A stretch of DNA of 64,000 nt. Origin: Selenomonadales bacterium (lineage in GTDB: Bacteria; Bacillota; Negativicutes; Sporomusales; UBA7701). Within the stretch, counting starts at the first letter, position 1. Each line of letters begins with the position of its first letter. This document shows positions 42,607 to 51,669 of the stretch, piece by piece. The position numbers and the translations under genes were made by a program. The stretch lies in assembly GCA_029975165.1 (NCBI GenBank), contig JARKPR010000067.1, positions 62,001 to 126,000 of the forward strand, given 5' to 3'. The notes below the pieces were generated by a model, which was given only the letters and a program-made list of their open reading frames with translations, was not told where the DNA came from and ran no database searches.

Positions 42607-44205
42607 TTGCGCACCAAGCTGCTCGCCTTGACGCTCGTCCTGGCCATCGCCGCCACGGCAACGGCCGGCTGCATGACCGCCAAAAAGCCGGCCGGCAAAT
42701 ACCTCCGCTATTCGGCCGGCACTGAGCCGGAAACCCTCGACCCGCGCAAATCCACCGGCTCGCCCGAGGCGATAATCGAGGCCCAGCTCTTTGAAGGCCT
42801 CACGGTGCTCGACGGCAGGGACGCGCCGGTCGCCGGCGTCGCCGAGAAGTGGGACATATCGGCCGACGGCCTCGCCTACACCTTCCGCCTCCGCATGAAC
42901 GCCCGCTGGTCGAACGGCGACCCGGTCACCGCCCGCGACTTCGAATACGCCTGGAAGTCGGTCCTCAACCCGGCCTTCGGCGCCAAATACGCCTACCAGC
43001 TCTACTACCTCAAAAACGGCGAAAACTACAACAAGGGGCTGGCAACCGCGGACAGCGTCGGCGTGAAGGCGCTCGACGACCACACTCTGCTGGTCGCGCT
43101 GGAAAAACCGACCCCCTATTTCCTCACCTTGACCGCCTTCCATACTTATTACCCCGTCCACCGGGCAACGGCCGCCGCCGGCGACAACTGGGCCGCCGAC
43201 CCCGCGACGCTCGTCGGCAACGGCCCTTTCAAGATAACGAGCTGGGTCCACAACAGCAAGATCGAGTTCGCCAGAAACGATTTCTACTGGGACGCCGCCA
43301 GGGTCAAAATGGCCAAGATGGAGTTCGTGCTCACCGACAGCGCCACCACCGAGCTCAACATGTTCGAGAACAACCAGATCGACATGGGCGGCAACGTGCC
43401 GGCAAGCGAGATACCCCGCCTGCTGAAGGAAGGCAAGCTCAAAATCGAGCCGCTGCTGGCCACCTATTTCTTCAGCTTCAACGTCGCGAAGGCGCCCTTC
43501 GACAACGTCAAGGTCCGCAAAGCCTTCACCCTCGCCATCGACCGCGCCGCCATCGTCAAGAACGTCACCAGGTCGGGCCAGCAGCCCGCCCTGGCCTGGG
43601 TCCCCCCCGGCCTCGCCGACGCCGCGCCGGGCAGCGACTTCCGCCAGGCCGGCGGCAGCTACTTCGCCGACAACGATGTGGCCACGGCCCGCCGCCTGCT
43701 GGCCGAGGCCGGCTACCCCGGCGGCAAGGGCCTGCCGCCGGTCACGCTCATCTACAACACCAGCGAGGGCCACAAGGCGATCGCCGAGGCGGTGCAGGAG
43801 ATGTGGCGCAAGAACCTTGGCGTCGACGTCGCCATCGCCAACCAGGAATGGAAGGTGTTCATCAACGCCCGCACGAAGGGCGATTATCAGGTGGCCCGCC
43901 ACGGCTGGACGGGCGACTACCTCGACCCCATGACCTTCATCGATATGTTCACCGCCGACAGCGGCAACAACGACCCCCAGTACAAAAACCCCGTCTACGA
44001 AAGCCTCGTCAAGCGGGCCAAGGAGAGCAACGACCAGCAGGTCCGCATGCGGCTCATGCACCAGGCCGAGAAGCTGCTCATGGACGACGCGGTCATCGCC
44101 CCGGTCTACTATTACACCAACGCCGTCCTCGTCAAGCCGAACGTCAAGGGCTACGTACGCTCGATCACCGGTCTGTTCTACTTCAAGGAAGCCTACTTAG
44201 AATAG
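42607..44205 (+). CDS. oppA: Peptide/oligopeptide ABC transporter substrate-binding lipoprotein
   Basis: This 532-residue extracellular solute-binding protein (family 5) has a lipoprotein signal LRTKLLALTLVLAIAATATA followed by GC. It contains YSAGTEPETLDPRKSTGSPE and GLTVLDGRDAPVAGVAEKWD, the typical N-terminal signature. TTG 42607 follows GGAGGA. It is the receptor for the permease and ATPases encoded at 44544-48390 and has its own terminator, which should make it more abundant than them. Confidence 0.94.
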   Translation: MRTKLLALTLVLAIAATATAGCMTAKKPAGKYLRYSAGTEPETLDPRKSTGSPEAIIEAQLFEGLTVLDGRDAPVAGVAEKWDISADGLAYTFRLRMNARWSNGDPVTARDFEYAWKSVLNPAFGAKYAYQLYYLKNGENYNKGLATADSVGVKALDDHTLLVALEKPTPYFLTLTAFHTYYPVHRATAAAGDNWAADPATLVGNGPFKITSWVHNSKIEFARNDFYWDAARVKMAKMEFVLTDSATTELNMFENNQIDMGGNVPASEIPRLLKEGKLKIEPLLATYFFSFNVAKAPFDNVKVRKAFTLAIDRAAIVKNVTRSGQQPALAWVPPGLADAAPGSDFRQAGGSYFADNDVATARRLLAEAGYPGGKGLPPVTLIYNTSEGHKAIAEAVQEMWRKNLGVDVAIANQEWKVFINARTKGDYQVARHGWTGDYLDPMTFIDMFTADSGNNDPQYKNPVYESLVKRAKESNDQQVRMRLMHQAEKLLMDDAVIAPVYYYTNAVLVKPNVKGYVRSITGLFYFKEAYLE

Positions 44206-44218
44206 CGTGCTGTGCGAC

Positions 44219-44244
44219 GCTGCACCCGCCCGGTGCAGCTTTTC
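44219..44244 (+). terminator. Terminator/attenuator after oppA
   Basis: The stem GCTGCACC / GGTGCAGC with loop CGCCC is followed by TTTT, 14 bp after the oppA stop. Read-through would reach oppBCDF. Confidence 0.8.
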
Positions 44245-44354
44245 TCTGCCGCGATTGCGCCACTCGGCAAGCAAGCAGGCAAAATAGCGCCGGTTGGGCC
44301 GCAGGCACATTGCGATTTGCGAAGGGCGCTACGCGCCGTCGGCGAAGCATAGCA

Positions 44355-44436
44355 GCGCCGCACCACGCGAGGACAGGGAAGTCCGAGCGAGGAGCCCTCG
44401 GCCGTGGATGGCCGTAGGCGACGGTGGCCGCGGCGC
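44355..44436 (+). other. Structured intergenic element in the opp operon (three hairpins in an outer stem)
   Basis: The arms GCGCCGC (44355-44361) and GCGGCGC (44430-44436) enclose three consecutive hairpins: GGAC/GTCC (44371-44384), CGAGG/CCTCG (44388-44400) and GGCC/GGCC (44400-44413). A further GGCGC/GCGCC hairpin lies at about 44325-44337. The element fills most of the 338-bp oppA-oppB gap and contains no ORF with an RBS. I do not recognise a known RNA family; a structured leader, RNase-processing site or mobile repeat are all possible. Confidence 0.55.
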
Positions 44437-44543
44437 ACGACTGCCGCCCGCTCTGTCATAAAATACATGCGTTGGCGGCACGAGGATAAAGCGCTGCCGA
44501 CAGAGAAAAGGTAATAGATAACCGCAAGAGGAGGTCGGCCGCC

Positions 44544-45476
44544 TTGGTGCAGTATACCTTCAACCGCTTCCTGTCCATGCTGCTCGTCCTGTTCGTCATC
44601 GCCTCGGTCACGTTCGCGCTCATGCACGCCATCCCCGGCGGCCCCTTCACCGCCGAGAAGAACCTGCCGGAAGCGGTGCTGAAAAACCTCAACGAGCGTT
44701 ACCACCTGAACGACCCCCTGTGGAAGCAATATACCGACTACCTGGCCAACGTCGCCCGCGGCGACTTCGGCCCGTCTTTCAAGTACGAGGCCCGCACCGT
44801 CAACGACATCATCGCCGAGAGCTTCCCCGTCTCGGCCGAGCTCGGCCTCACGGCCGTCCTCATCGCCCTCGCCGGCGGCATCCCCATGGGGGTGATCGCC
44901 GCCCTCCGCCAGAACCGCTGGCCCGACTACCTGTGCATGTTCGCCGCCACTATCGGCATCTCGGTGCCCGGCTTCATCCTCGCCACCCTGTTCATCTATC
45001 TCTTCGCCCTGAAATTGGAGCTGCTGCCCGCCGCCATGTGGGAGGGCCCCGAATTCGTCATCCTGCCGGCCGCGGCCCTGGCCGCCTTCCCGATGGCCTT
45101 CATCGCCCGCCTCACCCGCTCCAGCATGCTCGAGGTGCTGGGCCAGGACTTTATCCGTACCGCCCGCGCCAAAGGGCTGTCGGCCTTTACCATTGTCCGC
45201 AGGCACGCCCTGAAAAACGCCATCATCCCGGTCGTCACCTATCTCGGTCCCCTGCTGGCCGCCATCCTGACCGGCAGCTTCGTCATCGAGTCGATTTTCG
45301 CCATCCCCGGCCTCGGCCGCCACTTCGTCACCAGCATCTACAACCGCGATTATACTGTCATCCTCGGCATCACCATTTTCTACAGCACCCTGCTGGTCAC
45401 GCTCAACTTCCTCGTCGACCTCGCGTACGCCTGGCTCGATCCCCGCATCAAGCTCGGCGGCGGGAAGGGGGAATGA
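44544..45476 (+). CDS. oppB: ABC transporter permease OppB
   Basis: This 310-residue six-helix membrane permease contains the EAA-type loop FIRTARAKGLSAFTIVRRHA and the GSFVIESIFAIPGLGRHFV segment of OppB/DppB proteins. TTG 44544 (with GTG 44547 as an alternative) follows GAGGAGG. It pairs with OppC, whose start overlaps its stop. Confidence 0.95.
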   Translation: MVQYTFNRFLSMLLVLFVIASVTFALMHAIPGGPFTAEKNLPEAVLKNLNERYHLNDPLWKQYTDYLANVARGDFGPSFKYEARTVNDIIAESFPVSAELGLTAVLIALAGGIPMGVIAALRQNRWPDYLCMFAATIGISVPGFILATLFIYLFALKLELLPAAMWEGPEFVILPAAALAAFPMAFIARLTRSSMLEVLGQDFIRTARAKGLSAFTIVRRHALKNAIIPVVTYLGPLLAAILTGSFVIESIFAIPGLGRHFVTSIYNRDYTVILGITIFYSTLLVTLNFLVDLAYAWLDPRIKLGGGKGE

Positions 45477-46384
45477 CCGTGGCCGCGCCCGATTTCACCC
45501 CGCTACGCGCCGACGACGCGGCGACCGGCCCCGTCCGGCCGCCCACGACCTACTGGCAGGACGCCTGGCGGCGACTTAGGGGCAACCGGCTCGCCATGGC
45601 CGGCCTGGTCGTCATCGTCCTCATCGCCCTCCTGGCCGCCTTCGGCCCCCTTTTCTCCCCCTATTCCTACTCCGACCAGGTTCTGGCCGACGCCAACCAG
45701 CCGCCCTCGGATGCCCACTGGTTCGGCACCGACAACCTCGGCCGCGACCTTTTGACCCGCGTCCTGTACGGCGCCCGCATATCCCTGTCCATCGGCATCG
45801 TCGCCAGCCTGCTGAACCTGACGATCGGCGTCGTGTACGGCGGCATCGCCGGCTACTGCGGCGACCGGATCGACAGCGTCATGATGCGCATTGTCGATAT
45901 CCTCTACGGCATCCCCCTCCTTCTGTACGTCATCCTCCTCATGGTCGTCCTCAAGCCCGGCCTGACGAATATCTTCATCGCCCTCGGCATGGTCTACTGG
46001 CTGGGCATGGCCCGCATTGTCCGCGGCCAGATCCTGGCCATCAAGGAGCAGGAATACGTCCTGGCCGCCCGCCTCGTGGGCGCCGGCCCCTGGCGCATCA
46101 TCCTCCGCCACCTCGTCCCCAACAGCATGGGGCCGATTATCGTCACCATGACCCTCTCCATCCCTGAGGCCATTTTCACCGAAGCCTTCCTCAGCTTCAT
46201 CGGCCTCGGCGTGTCCGCCCCCATGGCCAGTTGGGGCGTGCTGGCCTCGGAAAGCCTCGCCGGCCTCCGCTCCTACCCCTTCCAGCTCGCCTACCCCGCC
46301 CTGGCCATCAGCGTCACGATGCTCGCCTTCAACTTCCTCGGCGACGGCCTCCGCGACGCCCTCGATCCGCGGATGCGCAAATAG
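45473..46384 (+). CDS. oppC: ABC transporter permease OppC
   Basis: This 303-residue membrane permease contains HWFGTDNLGRDLLTRVLYGA, a hallmark of OppC/DppC, and the EAA loop KEQEYVLAARLVGAGPWRII. The ATG at 45473 overlaps the oppB stop (ATGA). Confidence 0.95.
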   Translation: MTVAAPDFTPLRADDAATGPVRPPTTYWQDAWRRLRGNRLAMAGLVVIVLIALLAAFGPLFSPYSYSDQVLADANQPPSDAHWFGTDNLGRDLLTRVLYGARISLSIGIVASLLNLTIGVVYGGIAGYCGDRIDSVMMRIVDILYGIPLLLYVILLMVVLKPGLTNIFIALGMVYWLGMARIVRGQILAIKEQEYVLAARLVGAGPWRIILRHLVPNSMGPIIVTMTLSIPEAIFTEAFLSFIGLGVSAPMASWGVLASESLAGLRSYPFQLAYPALAISVTMLAFNFLGDGLRDALDPRMRK

Positions 46385-46399
46385 GACAGGAGGTGCCCC

Positions 46400-47412
46400 G
46401 TGCAGCCTTTGCTTAGCGTCGAAAACCTGAGCGTCAACTTCCGTACTTACGCCGGCACCGTCCGGGCCGTGAGGGACGTCAGCTTCACGCTGGCCGCCGG
46501 GGAAATCCTCGGCATCGTCGGCGAATCGGGCTGCGGCAAAAGCGTCACCGCCAGCTCGCTCCTCGGCCTCATCCCCTCGCCGCCGGGGGAAGTAGCCTCC
46601 GGCCGCATCCTGTTCGACGGCCAAGACATCGTCAAAATGGACGAGGCGGCGCTGCGCAAACTGCGCGGCAACGCCGTCAGCATGATCTTCCAGGACCCCA
46701 TGACGTCGCTCAACCCCGTGCTCACCGTCGGCAGCCAGCTCGGCGAGTGCTTCACCGCCCACCAGCGGCTGGACGGCAGGACGGTCCGCGAACGGTCGGC
46801 CGAGCTCCTGCGGCTGGTCGGCATCCCCGCCCCCGAGGCGCGGCTCGGCCAGTATCCCCACCAGCTCAGCGGCGGCATGCGCCAGCGGGTCATGATCGCC
46901 ATGGCCCTGGCGATGAACCCCCGCATCCTCATCGCCGACGAGCCCACCACCGCCCTCGACGTTACCATCCAGGCCCAGATCATCGACCTGATGAAAAAGC
47001 TCAATAGCGAGCTCGGCACGTCGATAATCCTCATTTCCCACGACCTCGGCGTCGTCGCTGGCCTGTGCGAAAAAGTCCTCGTCATGTACGCCGGCCAGGT
47101 CGTCGAGGCGGCGCCCGTGGCCGAGCTTTACACCCGGCCTCTCCATCCCTACACGCTGGGGCTGCTCCACTCCGTGCCGCGGCTGGACGCCGTCCGCACC
47201 CGCCTCGCCTCGATCGACGGCCAGCCTCCCGACCTCATCGCCCCGCCGGCCGGCTGCGCGTTCGCGCCCCGTTGCCGCTTCGCCATGGTCGCCTGCCGCG
47301 AGGCGCCGCCCCTCATCGCCGCCGTCCCCGGCCATCAGAGCCGCTGCTGGCTGGCCCACCCCGACTGCCCCCAGCCCCTGGCGGGCGGCCCGGCAAAGGA
47401 GGCTGAGCCGGC

Positions 47413-47416
<4 letters not shown>
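46400..47416 (+). CDS. oppD: Oligopeptide ABC transporter ATPase OppD
   Basis: This 338-residue ATPase has Walker [17 protein letters not shown], the signature [19 protein letters not shown] and Walker [14 protein letters not shown]. The C-terminal FAPRCRFAM...C motif marks the OppD/DppD subfamily. GTG 46400 follows AGGAGG. The gene overlaps oppF by 4 nt. Confidence 0.96.
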
Positions 47417-48390
<974 letters not shown>

Positions 48391-48407
48391 CTACCGGCAT
48401 CCCCAGG

Positions 48408-48431
48408 CCGCGGCGGCGCGCTCCGCCGCGG
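48408..48431 (+). terminator. GC-rich hairpin after oppF
   Basis: A perfect nine-base stem CCGCGGCGG / CCGCCGCGG with a six-base loop, 18 bp after the oppF stop. It lacks a T-run. Confidence 0.55.
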
Positions 48432-48488
48432 CGGCACTCCGGAAGCGGGACGGTATCGGTCCCATAGTCAGAATTTTGCATTTTTTCC

Positions 48489-48518
48489 TTGACACCAACT
48501 GAGCGCCTATGACATAAT
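48489..48518 (+). promoter_or_regulatory. Promoter of the iron-hydrogenase-like gene
   Basis: TTGACA (48489-48494) and CATAAT (48513-48518) are 18 bp apart, a good sigma-A match, about 270 bp upstream of the coding start. Confidence 0.75.
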
Positions 48519-48521
48519 TTA

Positions 48522-48537
48522 TGTATACGCGTATACA
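48522..48537. promoter_or_regulatory. Perfect 16-bp palindrome, operator overlapping the transcription start
   Basis: TGTATACGCGTATACA is a complete palindrome located four bases after the -10 box, where a bound repressor would block initiation. The GTATAC half-site form is reminiscent of GntR-family operators; the regulator is not in the window. Confidence 0.7.
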
Positions 48538-48539
48538 CC

Positions 48540-48675
48540 GTTCAGCGCGCCCGCGGGCAAAGCCGCCTGCGTCTATCCGGCCTAGAAGACTACTCCCCTC
48601 CTGCGGCAACGGGGAAAGAAAACTGATACGGCTCCGGAGAAGCGTGTTGATGCGATGCTGTCAGCACCTTTTTTC
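48540..48675 (+). promoter_or_regulatory. Structured leader ending in an intrinsic terminator (attenuator or riboswitch candidate)
   Basis: Between the promoter and the coding start is a leader with TCCGG / CCGGA pairing around 48577-48637 and an internal CCCC / GGGG hairpin. A terminator hairpin follows, GTGTTGA (48644-48650) with TCAGCAC (48661-48667), then CTTTTTTC. A terminator placed about 115 bp before the start codon inside a leader implies conditional read-through. I could not match the sequence to a known riboswitch class. Confidence 0.55.
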
Positions 48676-48790
48676 TTGGCGGCGGGAAAATTTCTTCGTC
48701 CGGGCAGGGAAAAAAAGCGCAGGAAAAGAGTAATCTTGGCATAATTAATCGAAGATAATAAAGACGGAACGTTTACGCCGAGGTGTTCAT

Positions 48791-50176
48791 ATGCCTGCCC
48801 AAGCTCCCCTCAACATCAAGCCCCGCATCCTCTATCAGGTGGCCAAGGCCGCCTGGGAGGGCCGGCTCTTCGAACGGCGCGAGGACATCTGCCGCCTCGT
48901 CTACGAGGAGTTCGCCGACCGCGTGACCCGCCGCCGGGTGGCCAACGAGATCCGCATCGCCATGGGGCTCGACCCTCACGACAGCGACACCGTCCTCGGC
49001 GAACACGATGCCGAAGCCCTCATGGGCATGGCCGGCGAACCGTTCGTGGTCGCCAACCCCGACGCCTGCCGGCATTGCGCCCCCGGCGACCGCAACTGCC
49101 AGCTCAGTTGCCCCGTGGGGGCGATCAGCCGCGACGAAATGGGCCGGGTGCGGATAAACCACGACGAGTGCCTCGGTGAAGGCCGCTGCGTGGAGGCCTG
49201 CTCCTTCGGCGCCCTGGCCGAGAAGTCGAATTTTGTCCCGCTGATAGAGCTCCTCCGTCAGCGGACCCAGCCGGTGTATGCGTCCGTGGCTCCGGCCTTC
49301 GCCGGCCAGTTCGGCCCCGCCGTCACCGCCGGCAAGCTGCGCTCGGCCCTGCTGAAGCTCGGCTTCGCCGAAGTGGTCGAGACGGCCTTGTACGCCGACC
49401 TCATCACGATGAAAGAGTGTTTCGAGTACGACGCGCACGTGCAAACGGAACGGGATTTCCTCATCACCAGTTGCTGCTGCCCGGTGTGGATCAAGCTGAT
49501 CGAGAACAAATTCCCCGAGCTCCTCAGCCACATCTCCCCCTCCGTTTCGCCGATGGTCGCTTCGGCGCGGGTTATCAAGGCGCTGGACCCCGACGCCAAG
49601 GTGGTCTTCATCGGCCCCTGCGTCGCCAAGAAGTCGGAAGCCCTGCTGCCCGGCCTGAAAGGCGCGGTCGACTTCGTCCTCACCTTCCAGGAGCTGACCG
49701 CCATCTTCGCGGCCACCGGCGTCGACCCGGCCGACCAGCCTGACGAAGAAAACTCCCAAGCCTCCTGGGGCGGCCGCGTGTACGGCCGCACGGGCGGCGT
49801 CAGCGCCGCGGTCGCCGCCACGCTCGCCAAGCTCATCCCCCGCCGGGCGGAGAAGTTCGCCGCCCGTCAGGTCGACGGCATCCCCGATTGCCAGAAACTG
49901 CTCGAAAGCCTGAAAGGAGGCGACTTCTCGGCCAATTTCGTCGAAGGCATGGCCTGCAAGGGGGGCTGCGTCGGCGGACCCGGCCGCATCCTGCCGCCGG
50001 AGGAAGGCGCCCGACATGTTAACGCCTACTCCGACAAAGCCGCCAGCCACATCCCGGCGGAAAACCCCCAGGTCTACGCCATCCTCGCCCGGCTCAGCCA
50101 CGAAACCGGCACCCCCGCGCTGACCGGCGAAGGCCCCATCGCCACCCTGCTGGCGCGCAAGCTGGCTGAAGACTGA
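48791..50176 (+). CDS. Iron-hydrogenase-like H-cluster-domain protein with ferredoxin domain
   Basis: This 461-residue protein has a 2[4Fe-4S]-like segment followed by an iron-only hydrogenase large-subunit domain. The H-cluster motifs are recognisable but variant: TSCCCPVW (C228-C230, an extra Cys), GPCVAKKSE (C277) and EGMACKGGCVGGPG (C389, C393). The ferredoxin part is also atypical: C93-x2-C96-x6-C103-x3-C107P, and CLGEGRC with Glu130 where a fourth Cys would be. It may be a sensory or otherwise divergent hydrogenase rather than a classic H2-producing enzyme. ATG 48791 is preceded by GAGGTG. It has its own promoter, palindromic operator and terminator-containing leader. Confidence 0.85.
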   Translation: MPAQAPLNIKPRILYQVAKAAWEGRLFERREDICRLVYEEFADRVTRRRVANEIRIAMGLDPHDSDTVLGEHDAEALMGMAGEPFVVANPDACRHCAPGDRNCQLSCPVGAISRDEMGRVRINHDECLGEGRCVEACSFGALAEKSNFVPLIELLRQRTQPVYASVAPAFAGQFGPAVTAGKLRSALLKLGFAEVVETALYADLITMKECFEYDAHVQTERDFLITSCCCPVWIKLIENKFPELLSHISPSVSPMVASARVIKALDPDAKVVFIGPCVAKKSEALLPGLKGAVDFVLTFQELTAIFAATGVDPADQPDEENSQASWGGRVYGRTGGVSAAVAATLAKLIPRRAEKFAARQVDGIPDCQKLLESLKGGDFSANFVEGMACKGGCVGGPGRILPPEEGARHVNAYSDKAASHIPAENPQVYAILARLSHETGTPALTGEGPIATLLARKLAED

Positions 50177-50258
50177 TATCGGCCTGGCCGATTGCGCGCC
50201 GGAAAATCATAGGGTAAAATTAGATATTGCGGATTTATAACTAAGGGAGGCTGTACTA

Positions 50259-51614
50259 TTGGCTAACAAAAACCCGTTGAAAATCTGTGAAACCGTCCTG
50301 CGCGACGGGCACCAATCGCTCGCCGCCACCCGCATGCGCACCGCCGACATGATCCCGGTGCTCGAACAGCTCGACGAAATCGGCTACTTCTCGCTGGAGG
50401 CCTGGGGCGGCGCCACCTTCGACAGCTGCCTGCGCTTCCTCGACGAAGACCCGTGGGAGCGCCTGCGCACCATCAAGAAGCACCTGAAGAAGACCCCCGT
50501 GCAGATGCTGCTCAGGGGCCAGAACGTCCTCGGCTATAACCACTACGCCGACGACGTCGTGAGTGAATTCGTCAAACGCGCCGTCGACAACGGCGTGGGC
50601 GTCATGCGCATCTTCGACGCCCTCAACGACGTCCGCAACCTCGAAGTCGCCATGCGGGCCGCCAAGGAAGCCGGCGCCCACGTCCAAGGCGCCTTCGTGT
50701 ACACTATCAGCCCGTTCCACAAAATCGAGACCTTTGTGAAGGTCGCCAAAGACCTGGCCGAACGCGGCGCCGATTCCATCTGCATCAAGGACATGGCCGG
50801 CCTGCTGGCCCCCTATGTCACTTACGAGCTGGTCAAAACCCTCAAGGCCGAGCTGTCCATTCCCATCCATCTCCACAGCCACTACACGAGCGGCATGGCC
50901 TCGATGAGCTACCTCAAGGGCTCCGAGTCCGGCGTCGACATCGTCGACTGCGCCCTCTCGCCCTTCGCCCTCGGTTCGTCCCAGCCGGCCACCGAGGCGA
51001 TTGTCGCCGCTTTCGAGGGCCAGGAGCGCGACACCGGCCTCAAGAAAGAGACCCTCTACCCCATCGCCGATCATTTCCGCGCCGTGAAAAAATCCGTGGC
51101 CGAAACCTTCAAGCTCAACACCGCCATCGACATCGACACCAAGGTGTTGTCCTTCCAGATCCCCGGCGGCATGTTGTCCAACTTCCTCAAACAGATGAGC
51201 GATATGGGCATGGCCGACAAATATCCCGAGCTCATCGAAGAGATGCCCAAGGTGCGGGCCGACCTCGGCTACCCGCCCCTCGTCACCCCCACCAGCCAGA
51301 TCGTCGGCTCCATGGCGGCCTTCAACGTCATGATGGGTAGATACAAGAACGTTCCCCGCGAGGTCAAGGACCTGGCCCGCGGCAAATACGGCCGCACCCC
51401 GGCGCCGATCTCCGAGGAGGTCAGGAAGATCATCGAGGACGCCGGCGAAGAATTCATCACCCACCGGCCGGCCGACGACATCCCGCCCCAGCTCGAAGGC
51501 CTGAAGCAGGCCCTGGCCGAGAAGGGCTATCCCAACGCCTCGATGGAAGATGTGCTGTCGTACGCCGTTTTCCCCGACGTAGCCCTCAAGTTTTTTGAAA
51601 CGAATCGCAAATAA
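50259..51614 (+). CDS. Pyruvate/oxaloacetate carboxyltransferase subunit (PycB / transcarboxylase 5S-like, no biotin domain)
   Basis: This 451-residue carboxyltransferase domain protein starts KICETVLRDGHQSLAATRM (metal-binding Asp and His) and has VMRIFDALNDVRNLEVAM, KDMAGLLAPYVTYELVK with the carboxylation Lys, and HLHSHYTSGMASMSY. It lacks the C-terminal biotinyl domain, so it needs a separate biotin carrier. It could be PycB, the oxaloacetate decarboxylase alpha unit or the 5S subunit of methylmalonyl-CoA transcarboxylase. TTG 50259 follows AAGGGAGG. Confidence 0.9.
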   Translation: MANKNPLKICETVLRDGHQSLAATRMRTADMIPVLEQLDEIGYFSLEAWGGATFDSCLRFLDEDPWERLRTIKKHLKKTPVQMLLRGQNVLGYNHYADDVVSEFVKRAVDNGVGVMRIFDALNDVRNLEVAMRAAKEAGAHVQGAFVYTISPFHKIETFVKVAKDLAERGADSICIKDMAGLLAPYVTYELVKTLKAELSIPIHLHSHYTSGMASMSYLKGSESGVDIVDCALSPFALGSSQPATEAIVAAFEGQERDTGLKKETLYPIADHFRAVKKSVAETFKLNTAIDIDTKVLSFQIPGGMLSNFLKQMSDMGMADKYPELIEEMPKVRADLGYPPLVTPTSQIVGSMAAFNVMMGRYKNVPREVKDLARGKYGRTPAPISEEVRKIIEDAGEEFITHRPADDIPPQLEGLKQALAEKGYPNASMEDVLSYAVFPDVALKFFETNRK

Positions 51615-51630
51615 GGGCCGCCAAACACCG

Positions 51631-51654
51631 AACCCCCTGGCATGCCAGGGGGTT
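51631..51654. terminator. Bidirectional terminator between convergent genes
   Basis: The stem AACCCCCTGG / CCAGGGGGTT with loop CATG lies between the carboxyltransferase gene and the converging kinase gene. Confidence 0.75.
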
Positions 51655-51669
51655 CGCATCTTTATCTCC

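Noticed and set aside
45503-47359. Open frame of about 618 codons opposite oppC/oppD
   Set aside because: Shadow frame; acidic repetitive product with no motifs.
48521-48733. 70-codon Arg-rich ORF in the leader of the hydrogenase-like gene
   Set aside because: Its ATG lies in the operator palindrome, there is no RBS, and it crosses a terminator; better explained as leader RNA.
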